This document shows positions 45,033 to 58,003 of a DNA stretch of 64,000 nucleotides, piece after piece. The notes under the pieces were generated by a model that had not been told where the DNA came from, did not search any database, and saw nothing but the letters and a program-made list of their open reading frames with translations. Position 1 is the first letter of the stretch. Each line of letters starts with the position of its first letter. The DNA comes from Chondrosia reniformis (Eukaryota > Porifera > Demospongiae > Chondrillida > Chondrillidae): the NCBI GenBank assembly GCA_947172415.1, contig OX359202.1, forward strand, positions 3,074,001 to 3,138,000, in the 5' to 3' direction. The position numbers and the translations under genes were made by a program.

Positions 45033-48000
45033 ACTTATTTTCCTAGTTGTGTGTTATAGTTAAGTACTAGTTGAATATACAAGTTGTACGTTCTACTATT
45101 ATGTACTCATTGTGTAAGCTAGTTGTATATACTAGTTTCTAGCTGTATGTACGAGTTGTAGGTACTAGTCTTATGTATTAGTTGTAGGTACTAGTTGTAT
45201 GTACTATTAATAATTACAAGGTGTGTGTATTTACTAGTTATATGTAGTAGATGTATGAACTAGTTATATGTCCTAGCTGTTTGTCGTAGTTGTATGTACT
45301 GGTTGTATGTACTACTTATATGTACTAGTAGTGTGTACTAGTTGCATGTACTAGTTGTATGTACTAATTTTATGTACAAGTTGCATGTACTAGTTGTATG
45401 TACTAATTGTATGTACTTGTTGTATTCAATAGTTTTATGTACTAGTCCTAGTTATGTTTAGTAGTTGTAGGTACTTGCTGCATGTAAAAGTTGTATGTAA
45501 AAGTTGTATGTACTAATTGTTTGTTCTATTTGTATGTACTTGTTCTATGTACTAGTTATGTACCAGTTGTATGTACTAGTTGTATGTATATACCAGCTAT
45601 TAATAATAGCTATGCACTAGTTGAATATACAATTTGGACGTTCTAGTTTTATGTACTCGTTCTATGAACTAGTTGTATGTACTAGTTTATAATTGTATAT
45701 ACTAGTTGTATGTACTAATTATATGTACTATGTGTATATACTATTTATAAGTGCCAGATATATGTATAGTTACTGGTTATATGTTTGTGTACTAGTTATA
45801 TATACTTGTTGTATGCACTAGCTGTATGTACTAGTTGTATGTACTATTCATAATTACTAGGTTTATGTGTATGTACTAGTTAAATTTAGTAGATGTATGT
45901 ACTAGTTATATGTCCTAGTTGTTTGTGCTGGTTGTATGGACTAGTTGAATGTACTAGTTGCATATACTAATTGTATGTACTAGGAATGTAGTAGTTACTA
46001 ATTTCTAATTGTATGTACTACTTGTAACTACTAGTTGTATGTACTATGTGTATGTGCCAGTTGTTGATTCTTGTACTACTTATACTATGTACTAGGTAGA
46101 TTCTAGTTGTATTTACTAGATACTTGTTGCATGTACCAGTTGTATGAACTGCTTTTATGAACTAGTTGTGTGTACTGTTTATATGTACTAGTTATATATA
46201 CCAGTTATATGTACTAGTTTTATGTACTAGTAGTATGTACTAGTTGTATGTACTCATACTATTTGTATGTACTAGTCGAATGTAGTAGTTATTTGTACTT
46301 GTTCAATGTATAAGTGGTGTGTAATTGTTGTAAGTACTAGTTATATGTACTAGTCGTATGTATTATTTGTATGTACTAGTTGTATGTACTAGTTGTATGT
46401 ACTATTGCCCAATTTTTTGTACCAGTTGTGTGTACTAGATGTTTGAACTAGTTTTAGGTTCTAGTACAAGTTATACAAGGTACTAGGAATGAACTAGTTC
46501 TATGAACTACTTGTTTGTTTGTGTGAACTAATTTCTGTACCAGTTGTATGTACTACATTTATCTACTAGCTATATATGTATGTACTAGTCATATGTAATA
46601 ATTATATGTACTAGTTATATGTACTAGTTGCATGTCCTAGTTATATGTACTAGTAGTATATACTAGTTGTAGGTTCCAGTCCTAATTATACTAGTTACTA
46701 GGGAGGTACTAGTTGTATTTACTAGACACTAGTTGTATGTACTAGTTATATGTACAAGTTATATGTACTAGTTGTATCTACCAGTTTTGTGTATTTGTTG
46801 TATGTACTAGTTGTATGTACTAGTTGTATGTACTACTTATATGTACTCGTTACATTTGTATGTACTGGGTGTATGTACTAGTTGTTTCTACTAGTTATAT
46901 ATACTAGTTGTACGTACTGTTTATTTGTACTTTATATATGTGTATGTACTATGTATATGTATTACTTGTATGTACTAGCTCTATTATCTGGTTGTATGTT
47001 CTACTTGTATGTACTAGTTGTATGTACTAGTTGTATGTACTAGATATAAACCAGTTTTATGTTCAAAATGTATAGCTAGTTCTTTGTACTAGCTATATAC
47101 TAGTTTTATGGACTAGTTGTATGTACTAGTTATATGTACTAGTTGTATGTACTAGTCGCATGTACTAGTTATATGTACTAGTTACTATTTGTATGAACTA
47201 GTTGTACCTATTAATATAATGTACTAGTTGTATGTAGTAGTTGTATGTATATACCAGTTGTATGTACTAGTTAAATGTACTAATTATATATATATATACT
47301 AGTTGTATGTACTAGTTTCTAATTGAATTTACAAGTTTTATGTACTAGTTGTATGTACTATGTGTATGCCCTATTTATTTGAACTAGTTATATTTTTATG
47401 TATTAGTTATATATAGTAGGTGTGTGTACTAGTTATATGTACTAGTTGAAGTACTAGTTTTATGTACTAGTTGTATGTACTAGAACTAGCTATATTTACT
47501 AGTTTTAGGTACTAATTGTATGTATTAGTTGTATTTAGTAGTTGCATGGGCTAATTTAAGTACAAGTTCTGTGTACTTGTTGGATGTATATACTAGTTGT
47601 ATGTACTAGCTATGTACTAGTTGTATGTTCTAGTTGTATGTACTAGATACTAGTTGCATGCACTAGTCGCATGTCCTAATTGTATTTACTAGTTACTAAT
47701 TTTATGAACTAGTTTTACCTACACATTTTATGTACTACTTGTATGTACTAGTTGTATGTACTGGTTGTATTTATATACCAGTTGTATGTACTAGTTAAAT
47801 GTACTAGTTTTATATATATACTAATTGTATGTACCTGTTTCTAGTTGTATGTACTATGTGTATGTACTATTCATATATACTAGTTGGTGTGTGTACTTGT
47901 TACATGTACTAGTTGAAAGTACTAGTTGTATGTGCTAATTGTATGTACACGTTCTGTCTACTAGTTGTATGTTTATACTAGTTGTATGTACTAGCTTTGT

Positions 48001-48398
48001 ACTAGTTGTATGTTCTAGTTGTATGAACTAGTTACTAGTTGCATGTACTATTTGCATGTACTAGTTGTATGTTCTAGTTGTATTTACTATTTGAATACAC
48101 TAATTATATATGGGTGTACTAGTTATATGTACTAGTTGTATGTGCTAGTTGTATGTACTATTTATATTTTCTTGGTATATGTGTATGTCCTCGGTATATG
48201 TGGTAAGAGTATGTACTAGTTATATGTCCTAGTTGTTTGTGCTAGTTGTATGGACTAGTTGAATGTACTAGTTGCATGTACTAATTGTATGTACTAGGAA
48301 TGTAGTAGTTACTAATTTCTAATTGTATGTACTACTTGTAAGTACTAGTTGTATGTACTATGTGTATGTACCAGTTGTTGATTCTTGAACTACTTATA
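45033..48398 (+). repeat. 13-bp satellite block
   Basis: Diverged monomers. 45,980-46,115 and 48,280-48,398 are paralogous, so 46,090-46,120 shows the uninterrupted form of the site where copy 3 of the R2/R4-like element inserted. Confidence 0.95.
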
Positions 48399-51300
48399 CA
48401 TTATCCTGGTGAGACTTGTGTGGGAAGTCGTGGGAATTGGAGGCTGTGGTTCCGAGCTGACAAGAGGATGGGTATTGTCCAGTTCAACCCCCCCGACGGA
48501 GCAGGATGCTTAGCCCATCATGTGGCATCCTGTGGCTAAATCATCCTCCCTGTCAGTATGGGCTAACCCCCCGTCTGGCAGCTTCACTGGGTTACGTTGC
48601 GCCATGAGAATGACAATTTTCAAGACAGGCCGTGGCCTAGGTGCACCAGTGGTAAAGAAAACCCTGGGTCAACTAGAATAGGTGATTCCACTGGTGCCTC
48701 ACAGGTAGATGTACCTGAATGTAATAGCCTTTCTTCGGTCCCCATGACAGGCCAACCCGCCATCTGGACCAATGAAATGGTTAGGGCACTAATTGATGGC
48801 TAGGAGCGATCTGAACCCAAAAGAGGTGGCTATAAGAAGCATTTAGAGCAGGAATGGCTGAGCAAATACCCACATTTGCCTCAGACCGGTGGAACCCTTG
48901 CCTTCCAAGCCAAAAGGAACTTGGTAGGAGACGGAGTACTGCAAGTAACTGGTTGGCGAGATTTAGATTTGGTTAATGATGCACCGCAAGGTGCCTCTAG
49001 AAGGAGAAGGATCCAAGGGGTTATCTGGAACCTTCAGAGGGATAATATCCTCATGGAGCTCTACCGAGAAAGTAAGCCCATAGAAAAGGGGTATGCCGAG
49101 CGGTTGTACCAGGCTTGGAATGCTGCAATGCCAGACCATAAAACCACAAAGGTAGCGCTAACTACGAGAATTAGTAGAATCCGAAGAGGTCAAGGTCTCT
49201 CGAGACTAAACCATGTGGAACCTGACTCTTGTGGTTTAGCCAATCTAACTGAGACTGTGGAGGAAGGTGTGGGAGCCCAGGGGCAGGGGGAGCTTTGCCA
49301 AGTTCAGGCTGTGACTGAACAAAATGGTGAGCTGCCCGCAGCCTTTGTTGAAACTCCTACGAATGATCATCCTAGTCCCAGGAAAAGTGGCAATGATCAA
49401 CTGATGCAACTTTTAGGCAAAGCAAAAGATGCCTGTCTCCGAAAGAAACCTGGAGATTTCTCTGATAGAAAACCCTGTGGGGCGGTGCGGTTCAACCATG
49501 TTGATACGACACTGCTTCAGGAGGCCAATGATTGGGTGGAGAAAGAGTGTCAGGAAGGCCCTAGGTCGGCCTGGCACCTGAACTGCCTAGTCTACACTGT
49601 TCCTATGGCTGTGAGGGGAAAAACAACCTACGAATCGCAGTCATGCAACCAGGGAAGGAAATCAGATAATCAGAAGGGTAGTAAGAGACAGAAAGGTCAC
49701 ATAAGTGACAGGAAGGCCAAAGGCCTTAGGTTTAGAAGACTGCTTGCCTGGTTGGATGTGGAAATAGCGCATCAACAGAGTAATAATCCTATGACCAAAT
49801 GCCAGAAAGTACTCAGAAGAGAGCTTAGGAGAGAGTTCTATTCATTAAACCTGAATGTGCTGATCAGAGCTCGGAACAGACACTGGGGAAATTCAGGGTC
49901 TGGACCCTACAAGAGCGAAGATCAGCTGAACGCAGGAAATTCAAGGAGCAAAACCACCTCAGGAATACCCAAAGGAAGTTCCGGATGAATGGCAATGTTC
50001 CAACCTCCAATGAAGCTCCCTCAATTGAGGTAGTAAGAGACTTTTGGACAAAGATTGTAGGTACTGTTGGTAAGGTCAACAAAGATGACCCAGGGGTGAA
50101 AGAATGGCTAAAGGAAACCAAAAAGAGGGTCAGTAGAACCCCCTCTGAAGGTCCTGATAGCATTGATGAGACCAAACTGAGGAAAGCCTTGAAAAAGGCA
50201 AAAAGCTGGTCAGTCCCTGGGCAGGATGGCATCCACACTTTTTGGTGGAAAGCACTCCCCTCTGCACAGTCTGTAGATGTACTACGGAGGGTGGTGAGCG
50301 GAGATCTGTCAGTCACAGACTGGCTTACAAGTTGTCGCACTCTACTCATCCCCAAAAAGGGTGATCCGAAAGGTGCGGCCAACTAATGACCTATTGTGTG
50401 TGTCAACACAATGTACAAGGTTGTCACAACATACATTGCATCAGAATAACTCACTTACACCTACACTAATGATCTTTTACCTATGGCTCAACGAGCCATG
50501 AGGAAAGGGAGGTGGGGCTGTGTGGACTGTCTATTGCTTGATCAATCAATCGGTCTAGATGCCAAAATTATGGGCAAGCCACTTAGTGTGGCATGGATCG
50601 ATTACGAGAAGGCATACGACAGAGTCCCTCACAAGTGGGTGATGAAGGTGCTAAAAACCATCAAGTGCCCAGGTTGGATCCGGAGGTCTATAGAGCTCTT
50701 CTCCAAACACTGGGCTACTGTGCTTGAGTTGAGGACCGCAGGGAAGGTGGTTAGGAGCACCCCTGTTAAATAGAGGAGTGTTGATAAGGACTCTTCCAAG
50801 GAGACTCCTTATCGCCACTCCTCTTTTGTCTGGCCATAGCTACCATATCCCAAGTTCTTAACAGAACCAAGGGATATACCCTCTGGCATAATGGGGAAAG
50901 GAACACCATGTCACACTTGTTGTACATGGATGACCTTAAGATATATGCTGGAGGGCCTGATAAACTCAAGGAAGCCATGGAATGTGTGGAGACAACCTCA
51001 AATGCGTAATTGGCATGAGGTTTGGAGTGAGAAAGTGTTGAACAGCTCACATGCAAAAGGGGAAAGTTCTGGCTGGCCCAGACAACCCTCAATGCAGCGA
51101 AGAATCCATAAGGAACCTTGAAAAGGGTACTACTTATAAGTACCTAGGGCTAGAACAACTGTTTGAGGTAGATGACAGCAAGGTCAAAGCTTGCTTGATC
51201 AATGAATTGAGTAGGAGACTCCACAAAGTGTGGGGCTCTCACCTCAATGGTAAGAATGCTGCAGAAGCCTCTAACATGTTGTGTGCCTCTCTATTGAGAT

Positions 51301-52801
51301 ACTCTTACCCAGTTTTGAGGTGGACTCAAAGTGAACTTCCAAAACTGGACCGAATGGTGAGAAAGATCATGAGAAAGTACCAGTGTCATCGCTATAACTC
51401 TGCCATTGAAAGAGTGAATTTGCCTCGCTCTCAAGGTGGTAGAGAGGCTCTGTAGTTTTCCTTTGGATCACGACAGGGCTGTTGTGAATCTGGCAAGATA
51501 CCTCCATACTGCCAATGATCCACTCATAGCTGTTGTGGTTAAACACCAAAAGTGGCTGGAGTGCTCAAAGCAGAGGAGGACTGTCTTGAAAGAAGCCAGA
51601 TTGATACTGAGAAGCCACGGAATAGAACTAGAACTGGAAATGTGGCTGAAGACAGATCCCTCACAAAATAGTGTAAGAGAATGGAGGAGAGTGGCACGTG
51701 AGCTCCGGGAGGTTCAGACTGAAAGGTTAAAAAGTAACCTAGCCAAAAAATCTCACCAGGGCTCATACCACAGACAAGTCACAAATAGGGAGTCTTATGT
51801 GTGGCTTTCTGAGGGGAGACTCAGACCTCAAACTGAGGCTCTGATTCTCGCAGCCCAAGATGATGTGCTGCACACTAGGTGGTACCAAAATAGGATTCTG
51901 AGGAATTCTAGCCTCCTGATGTGCAGAGAATGTGGCAAGGCTATGGAAACACTCAAACACATACTAAACATGTGTGAGCCCAAGGGATTTTCTCTCTACA
52001 AAGAGAGACATGACCGGGCAATACTGATAGTGTTGTGGAGACTTTTAAAAGGATATGGATTCAAGCAGAAAGAGCCCAGGTACAAACTAGAAGCAAAACC
52101 AGTCTATGAGAATAGGGCTGTCAAAATCTTGTGGGATCCTAGTATCCCTACAGATGATGAAATGACAGAAAGAAGGCCAGACTTAGTGGTTGAGGTTCGG
52201 CTATGTAAGTCCATCTTCATTATTGAGATGTCAGTTCCTACTGACAGTAATATTAATGGAAGATGGCAAGAGAAGTTCCAAAAGTACCAGAAGCTGGCGG
52301 CTGATATGAGGAAACAATTTAGGGGCTACCGAATTAAGGTAGTCCCGATGATAATTGATGCTTTGGGGACAGTGGACACGCTCCTGGAAGACCTTAAGGG
52401 AATTCCAAAGCTGTCAAAAAGTGCAGTAGAAGTGATGAGAGCCATGCAGAGAACTGTTCTCTGTTCGGCTGTGAGGATATTGAGGCGACATCTATCTGTT
52501 GAGGGATTGGGGCCTGGACGATAAGTAGTCCTTTCCCAGTCCTTGCCTGTCGACCTCTGGAAAGTAGTTGTGGATTGGTGTATGTAGGTACTCCCTCCTA
52601 TTATGACGGTCAACTTTGGCCCGACGCGCATCTGTCTGCTGCTGCCAGAAGGAGGCAAAGCCGAGGCTTCCGGCTAAAAACCCAAAGAAAGGAAAACATA
52701 ACTGACTGAGGGTTGTCCAAGCAATATACTCCTTGCCTTAGTAAACTAAGGCAAGAAGTAACAAGGTTCTCTGTAAAGGCTTTTGTTTCTAAAAAGTAAA
52801 A
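48399..52801 (+). pseudogene. R2/R4-like non-LTR retrotransposon, copy 3 (least damaged)
   Basis: About 4.4 kb, with both ends defined by satellite. N-terminal coding runs 48,597-49,988 with one stop at 48801. It is followed by a frameshift near 49,870-49,985, then RT in frame 49,985-50,773: TLLIPKKGDPKGAAN, a stop at 50384 where copy 1 has Tyr, another stop near 50,446, AWIDYEKAYDRVPHKW (motif A). FQGDSLSP-equivalent sequence follows at about 50,793 after a small rearrangement at 50,776. YMDD (catalytic) lies at about 50,930, YKYLG at about 51,140. The last frame (51,436-52,524, 362 codons) is intact: CCHC finger C163-C166-H175-C180, and the restriction-like endonuclease with RRPDL (246-250), E264 in IIEMSVP, and a lysine-rich stretch at 280-288. 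This is the R2/R4/NeSL-type protein that nicks target DNA and primes reverse transcription there. It is dead by stops and frameshifts. Confidence 0.9.
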
Positions 52802-53310
52802 GTACTAGGTAGATTCTAGTTGTATTTACTAGATAATTGTTGCATGTACCAGTTGTATGAACTGCTTTTATGAACTAGTTGTGTGTACTGTTTATATGTA
52901 CTAGTTATGTGTACCAGTTATATGTACTAGTTTTATGTACTAGGAGTATGTACTAGTTGTATGTACTCAATACTATTTGTAAATGTAGTAGTTATTTGTA
53001 CTTGTTCAACGTATAAGTAGTGTGTAATTGTTGTAAGTACTAGTTATTTGTACTAGTCGTATGTACTATTTGTATGTACTAGTTGTATGTACTAGATGTT
53101 TGAACTAGTTTTAGGTTCTAGTACAAGTTATACAAGGTACTAGGAATGAACTATGTTTATGAACTACTTGTTTGTTTGTGTGAACTACTTTCTGAACTAG
53201 TTGTATGTACTATATTTATGTACTAGTTATATGTGTATGTACTAGTCATATGTAATAGTTATATGTACTAGTTATATGTACTAGTTGCATGCCCTAGTTA
53301 TATGTACTAT
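52802..53310 (+). repeat. 13-bp satellite block
   Basis: Continues the paralogue of 46,105-46,620 that was interrupted by copy 3, with a few local deletions. No gene. Confidence 0.95.
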
Positions 53311-54264
53311 CTTTGGGATGGTAGATCCTTCAACTTTGAGCATTTAAAAGCGCAGTTGGTTTTAAATTCTTGGTCAAACATTTCGACCCTGGGGGTCTTC
53401 CTCAGTGACTGATGGTTGAGTGGAAGAATTGCCTCTATTTATAGAGGATTTTTCCCGCCATTTCCACTTCCTCTCAAATGACCCTCGGAAGTGTGAATAT
53501 TAAATTGTCTCCATTCTTGATGTAACACAATGCCTTGATCTAAATTCATTCTCACCTGACTCTTCTGGATCCTGATGGCTTCTTTGACCCTTCTCCTTTG
53601 CCAGTGGGTTTCCCTGTCTGTAATTTTGGCCTTGTCCCAAGCAATTGAGTGGCCAGTCTTAAGGGAGTGAACAGCTATACCGTTGTTCACATCCACCATG
53701 GATACCCATTTTTCTACAGCTTTCATCCATTATTTCACTGAGTCTCTTCATATATGGAATAAAGAGTTTGTGTTTACACTCATCCTCACTCCCCTTAGTC
53801 TGCCTTCTCCTGTTGAGGAGTCTGTGAACCTCCCGTTTAGGGTATCCATTAGCTTGAAGTACTCCTTCCAGCTGCTCCTTTTCCTCTCCCAAGTTACTGG
53901 AGTTTGGTCCACAAATCTTTTCGGCTCTGTCTTTGAGACACAGTGCGATACCAGTTTTTACCCTGGGGTGGTGATGAGAGGCATAGTGAAGGTACCTGTC
54001 TGTGTGTGTTGGTTTCTTATACACAAATGTGTCCAAACTTCCCATGCACATCTTTATCTGCACATCCAGGAAGGGTAAGGAACCATTGGTCTTCTTCTCC
54101 ATGGTAAATTCAATGTTGCTATGTCTTCCATTGAGGAAACTCAAGAAGTCCCGCAGCTGCTCGTCACCATAATTCCAGATGACAAATGTGTCATCCACGT
54201 ATCTCAACCACAACTTGGGCCTTATCACAGCAGCATGAAGGGCTTCTATTTCGAATTTCTCCAT
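53311..54264 (-). pseudogene. Penelope RT fragment, left arm of second head-to-head pair
   Basis: Minus-strand frame 54,264-53,659: RT palm end with YVDDTFVIW (catalytic), SLPFLDVQI, YKKPTHTDRYLH, thumb, and FIPYMKRLSEIMDE. It then jumps by an internal deletion into the last part of the GIY-YIG region (VNNGIAVHSLKTGHSIAWDKA, read 53,726-53,439), so the GIY-YIG core is missing. The 3' untranslated region holds a hairpin (CCTCTATTTATAGAGG at 53,432-53,447) and a hammerhead fold. The 5' end is truncated at the centre, next to the plus-strand copy. Confidence 0.88.
53373..53409 (-). ncRNA. Hammerhead-ribozyme fold, left Penelope arm
   Basis: On the minus strand: stem I GUCA/UGAC (53,409-53,406 with 53,376-53,373), core CTGAGGA (position 7 is free in hammerheads), an extra A, stem II GACCC/GGGTC with a CCA loop, GAA, stem III AU/GU, and a U in the cleavage position (53,377). 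All core requirements are met, with a wobble pair in stem III. Confidence 0.55.
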
Positions 54265-54884
54265 TTAGATGTTCGCTACCACCGGGTACCAACCCAATCC
54301 AAAACAGCCACAACCACCTATGGATATCAAGGGTGTAGTTTACCTAATTCCTTGCTCTGAGTGTTCTGCAGTCTACATTGGTCAAACTGGAAGGACCTTG
54401 AAAGTGAGATTGGCAGAACACAAGCAAGCAGTCAGGATGGGGGATGTGAACAACGGTATAGCTGTTCACTCCCTCAAGACTGGCCCCCCAATTGCTTGGG
54501 ACAAGGCTAAGATTACAGACAGGGAAACCCACTGGCAAAGGAGAAGGGTCAAAGAAGCCATCAGGATCCAGAAGAGTCAGGTGAGAATGAATTTAAATTG
54601 TGTTTGTCATTGTGTTATATCAAGCCTGGAGACAACTTAATATTTACACTTCCTGTTTTTCTCACACTGCTGAGGGTTACACGACAGGAAGTGAAAATGG
54701 CGGGAAAAATCCTCTATAAATAGAGGCAATTCTTCCACTCAACCATCAGTCACTGAGGAAGACCCCCAGGGTCGAAACCTTTGACCAAGAATTTAAAACC
54801 AACTACGTTTTTAAACGCTCAAAAGTTAAAGGATGTACCATCCCAAATATAAGTTTGACTCAGTTATTACGAATCTTTATTCTA
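54265..54884 (+). pseudogene. Penelope GIY-YIG domain, right arm of second pair
   Basis: The plus strand begins just before the GIY-YIG domain and contains GVVYLIPC, VYIGQTGRTLKVRLAEH and VNNGIAVHSLKTG in one frame (54,269-54,640). The normal C-terminus is lost through divergence after MNLN. The RT is absent (5' truncation). The 3' part matches the left arm in reverse, including CCTCTATAAATAGAGG and a hammerhead core at 54,753-54,778, and then runs to ATTACGAATCTTTATTCTA before satellite resumes. Confidence 0.87.
54749..54785 (+). ncRNA. Hammerhead-like fold, right Penelope arm
   Basis: Stem I GTCA/TGAC (54,749-54,752 with 54,782-54,785), core CTGAGGA, stem II GACCC/GGGTC, GAA. Stem III reads ACCT instead of ACGT, so one pair is lost. 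Probably a weakened copy of the left-arm motif. Confidence 0.45.
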
Positions 54885-57800
54885 TTATATGTACTAGTAG
54901 TATATACTAGTTGTAGGTTCTAGTCCTAATTTTACTAGGTACTAGGGAGGTACTAGTTGTATATACTAGACACTAGTTGTATGTACTAGTTATATGTACA
55001 AGTTATATGTACTAGTTGTATCTACCAGTTTTGTGTAATTGTTGTATGTACTAGTTGTATTTACTATAATATGTACTAGTTGTATGTACTACTTATATGT
55101 ACTCGTTACATTTGTATGTACTGGGTTTATGTACTAGTTGTTTGTACTAGTTATATATACTAGTTGTACGTACTATTTATATGTACTAAATATATGTGTA
55201 TGTACTATTTATATGTACTATATATATGTGTATGTCCTATGTATATGTACTACTTGTATGTACTAGCTGCATTAGCTGGTTGTATGTACTACTTCTACGT
55301 ACTAGTTGTATGTACTAGTTGTATGTACTAGATATAAACCAGTTTTATGTACAAGATGTATGCACTAGTTGTATATACTAGTTGTATGTACTAGTTGTAC
55401 ATACTAGTTACTAGTTGCATGTACTATTTGTATGTAGTATTTATATTTTCTTGGTATATGTGTATGTCCTCGTTATATGGAGTAGGTGTATGTACTAGTT
55501 ATGTGTCCTAGTTGTTTTTGTGCTAGTTGTACGTATGAGTTTAATGTACTAGTTGTATGTTGAAGCCTTCTGTACTCGTTCTATGAATTAGTTGTATGTA
55601 CTAGTTTTTAGTTGTATGTACAAGTTGTATGTACTTTTTGTATGTACTAGTTTTTTTTATGTACTAGGTGTATGTACTATTTTTATATACTAGTTATATG
55701 TGCATGTACTGGTTATATGTAGTAGTCGTATGTACCAGTTGTATGTATTAGTTTCCTGTACTTGTTGTATGTGCTAGCTGTATGTACTAATTGTAGGTTC
55801 TAGTACTAGTTATAGTAGGTACTAAGTAGGAATTAGTTGTATGTACTAGTTGATAGTACTACTTTAACGTTCTAGTTCTATGTACTAGTTCTATGTACTG
55901 GTACTAGTTATATTAACGAGATGGAGGTACTGGTTGTATGTAGTAGTTGGATGTGGTAGTTGTATGTACTAATTGTTTGTAGTAGTTGGATGTGGTAGTT
56001 GTATGTACTAATTGTTTGTACCAGTTGTATGTACTATTTGTATGTATATACTGATTGTAAATACTAGTTTGTTGTTTATGTAGTAGTCGTATATGCTAGT
56101 TTTATGTACTCATACTATGTACAAGTTGTATGTACTAGTTATGTACAAGTTGTATGTATTAGTTTCCTGTACTTGTTGTATGTGCTAGCTGTATGGACTA
56201 ATTGTAGGTTCTAGTACTAGTTATAGTAGGTACTAAGTAGGAATTAGTTGTATGTACTAGTTGATAGTACTACTTTAACGTTCTAGTTCTATGTACTAGT
56301 TCTATGTACTGGTACTAGTTATATTAACGAGATGGAGGTACTGGTTGTATGTAGTAGTTGGATGTGGTAGTTGTAGGTACTAATTGTTTGTACCAGTTGT
56401 ACGTACTAGTTGTATGAATATACTAGTTGTATGTAGTTTCTATGTACTAGCTGTATAAACAAGTTGTATGTTCTAGTATTATGCACTCGTTCTATGAACT
56501 AGGTGTATGTACTAGTTTCTAGTTGTGTGTACTAGTTGTATGTTCTAGTTGTATGTACGTTTTGTATGTACTTGTTGTATGTACTAGGTGTATGTACTAT
56601 TTTTATATACTAGTTATATGTGTATGTACTGGTTATATGTAGTAGTTGTATGTAAAAGTTGTATGTACAAGTTGCCTGTACTACGTGTACGTGCTAACTG
56701 TATTTACTAGTTGTAGGTTCTTGTACTAGTTATATCAGGAACTAAGTAGGCATTAGTTGAATGTACTAGTTGTAAGGACTACTTTAACGTATTAGTTGTA
56801 TGTACTAGTTCTATGTACTAGTACTAGTTGTAGGTACTGGTTGTATGTAGTAGTTGTGTGTAGTAGTTGTATGTACTAATTGTATGTATTAATTGTATGC
56901 ACTAGTTGTATGTATGTAGTACCTATGTACTAGTTGTATATACTAGTTTCCTGTTTATGTAGCAGTTGTATGTACTAGTTGAAAGTACTAGCTGTATATA
57001 CCAGTTGTATGTACTCGATACTATTTGTATGTACTAATCAAATGTAGTCATTATATGTACTAGTTGTATGTATTAGTTGTATGTACTAATTGTATGTACT
57101 AGATATGTACCAGTTGTACGTAATAGTAGTATGTATATACTAGTTGTTAATATTGGCTATATACTAGATGTAAATTTAAGTTGTATGTTCTCTGTAGTAT
57201 TATGTACTCGTTCTATGAACTAGTATTATTTACTAGTTTCTAGTTGTATGTACAACTTTTAAGTACTAGTTGTATGTACTATGTCTATGTACCAGTTGTT
57301 GATCTTGTACTAGTTATACTATGTATTAGGTAGGTTCTATTTGTATGTACTAGATACTTGTTGCATGTACTAGTTGTATGAACTAGTTTTATGAACTAGT
57401 TGTATGTACTGTTTATATGTACTAGTTATATGTACCAGTTTTATGTACTAATAGAATGTACTGGTTTTATTTACCAGCTGTATGTACTATTTGTGTGAAC
57501 TAATTGTATGCACTAGTTTTAGGTTCTAGTACTAGTTAAACTAGGTACTAGGGAGGGACTATATAGTTATTTTTACTAGAAACTACTTGTATGTATTTGT
57601 TATATAAAGTAGTTATATGACCTAGTTGTATATACCAGTTGTATGTCCTAGTTGTATATACCAGTTGTATATCCTAGTTGTATATACTTTTTGTATATAC
57701 TAGTTGAATTTACTAGTTGTATGAACTATTGCCTAATTGTATGTACTAGTTATATGTACTAGATGTTTGAACTAGTTTTAGGTTCTAGTACAAGTTATAC

Positions 57801-58003
57801 TAGGTACTAGGAATGAACTAGTTCTATGAACTTCTTCTTTGTTTGTGTGAACTATTTTTCTGTACTATTTATATGTACTAGTTGTATATACTATTTATAT
57901 GTACTATATCTATGTGTATGTACTTGGTATACGTACTACTTGTATGTACTAGCTGTATTAGCTGGTTGTATATACTAATTCTATGTATTAGTTGTATGTT
58001 CTA
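54885..58003 (+). repeat. 13-bp satellite block with 411-bp duplication
   Basis: Diverged monomers. 55,741-55,950 recurs at 56,152-56,360 (offset 411 bp). The stretch 57,200-57,660 is the forward counterpart of the inverted block at 39.9-40.5 kb. No gene. Confidence 0.95.

Noticed and set aside
24716..52801. APE-type LINE (L1/CR1/RTE)
   Set aside because: No N-terminal apurinic endonuclease motifs are seen. A CCHC finger and an RPD...E restriction-like endonuclease follow the RT, which places it in the R2/R4-like group.
53683..54078. Plus-strand ORF of 131 codons
   Set aside because: It is antisense to the Penelope RT fragment, which has YVDD and PFLDV motifs on the minus strand.
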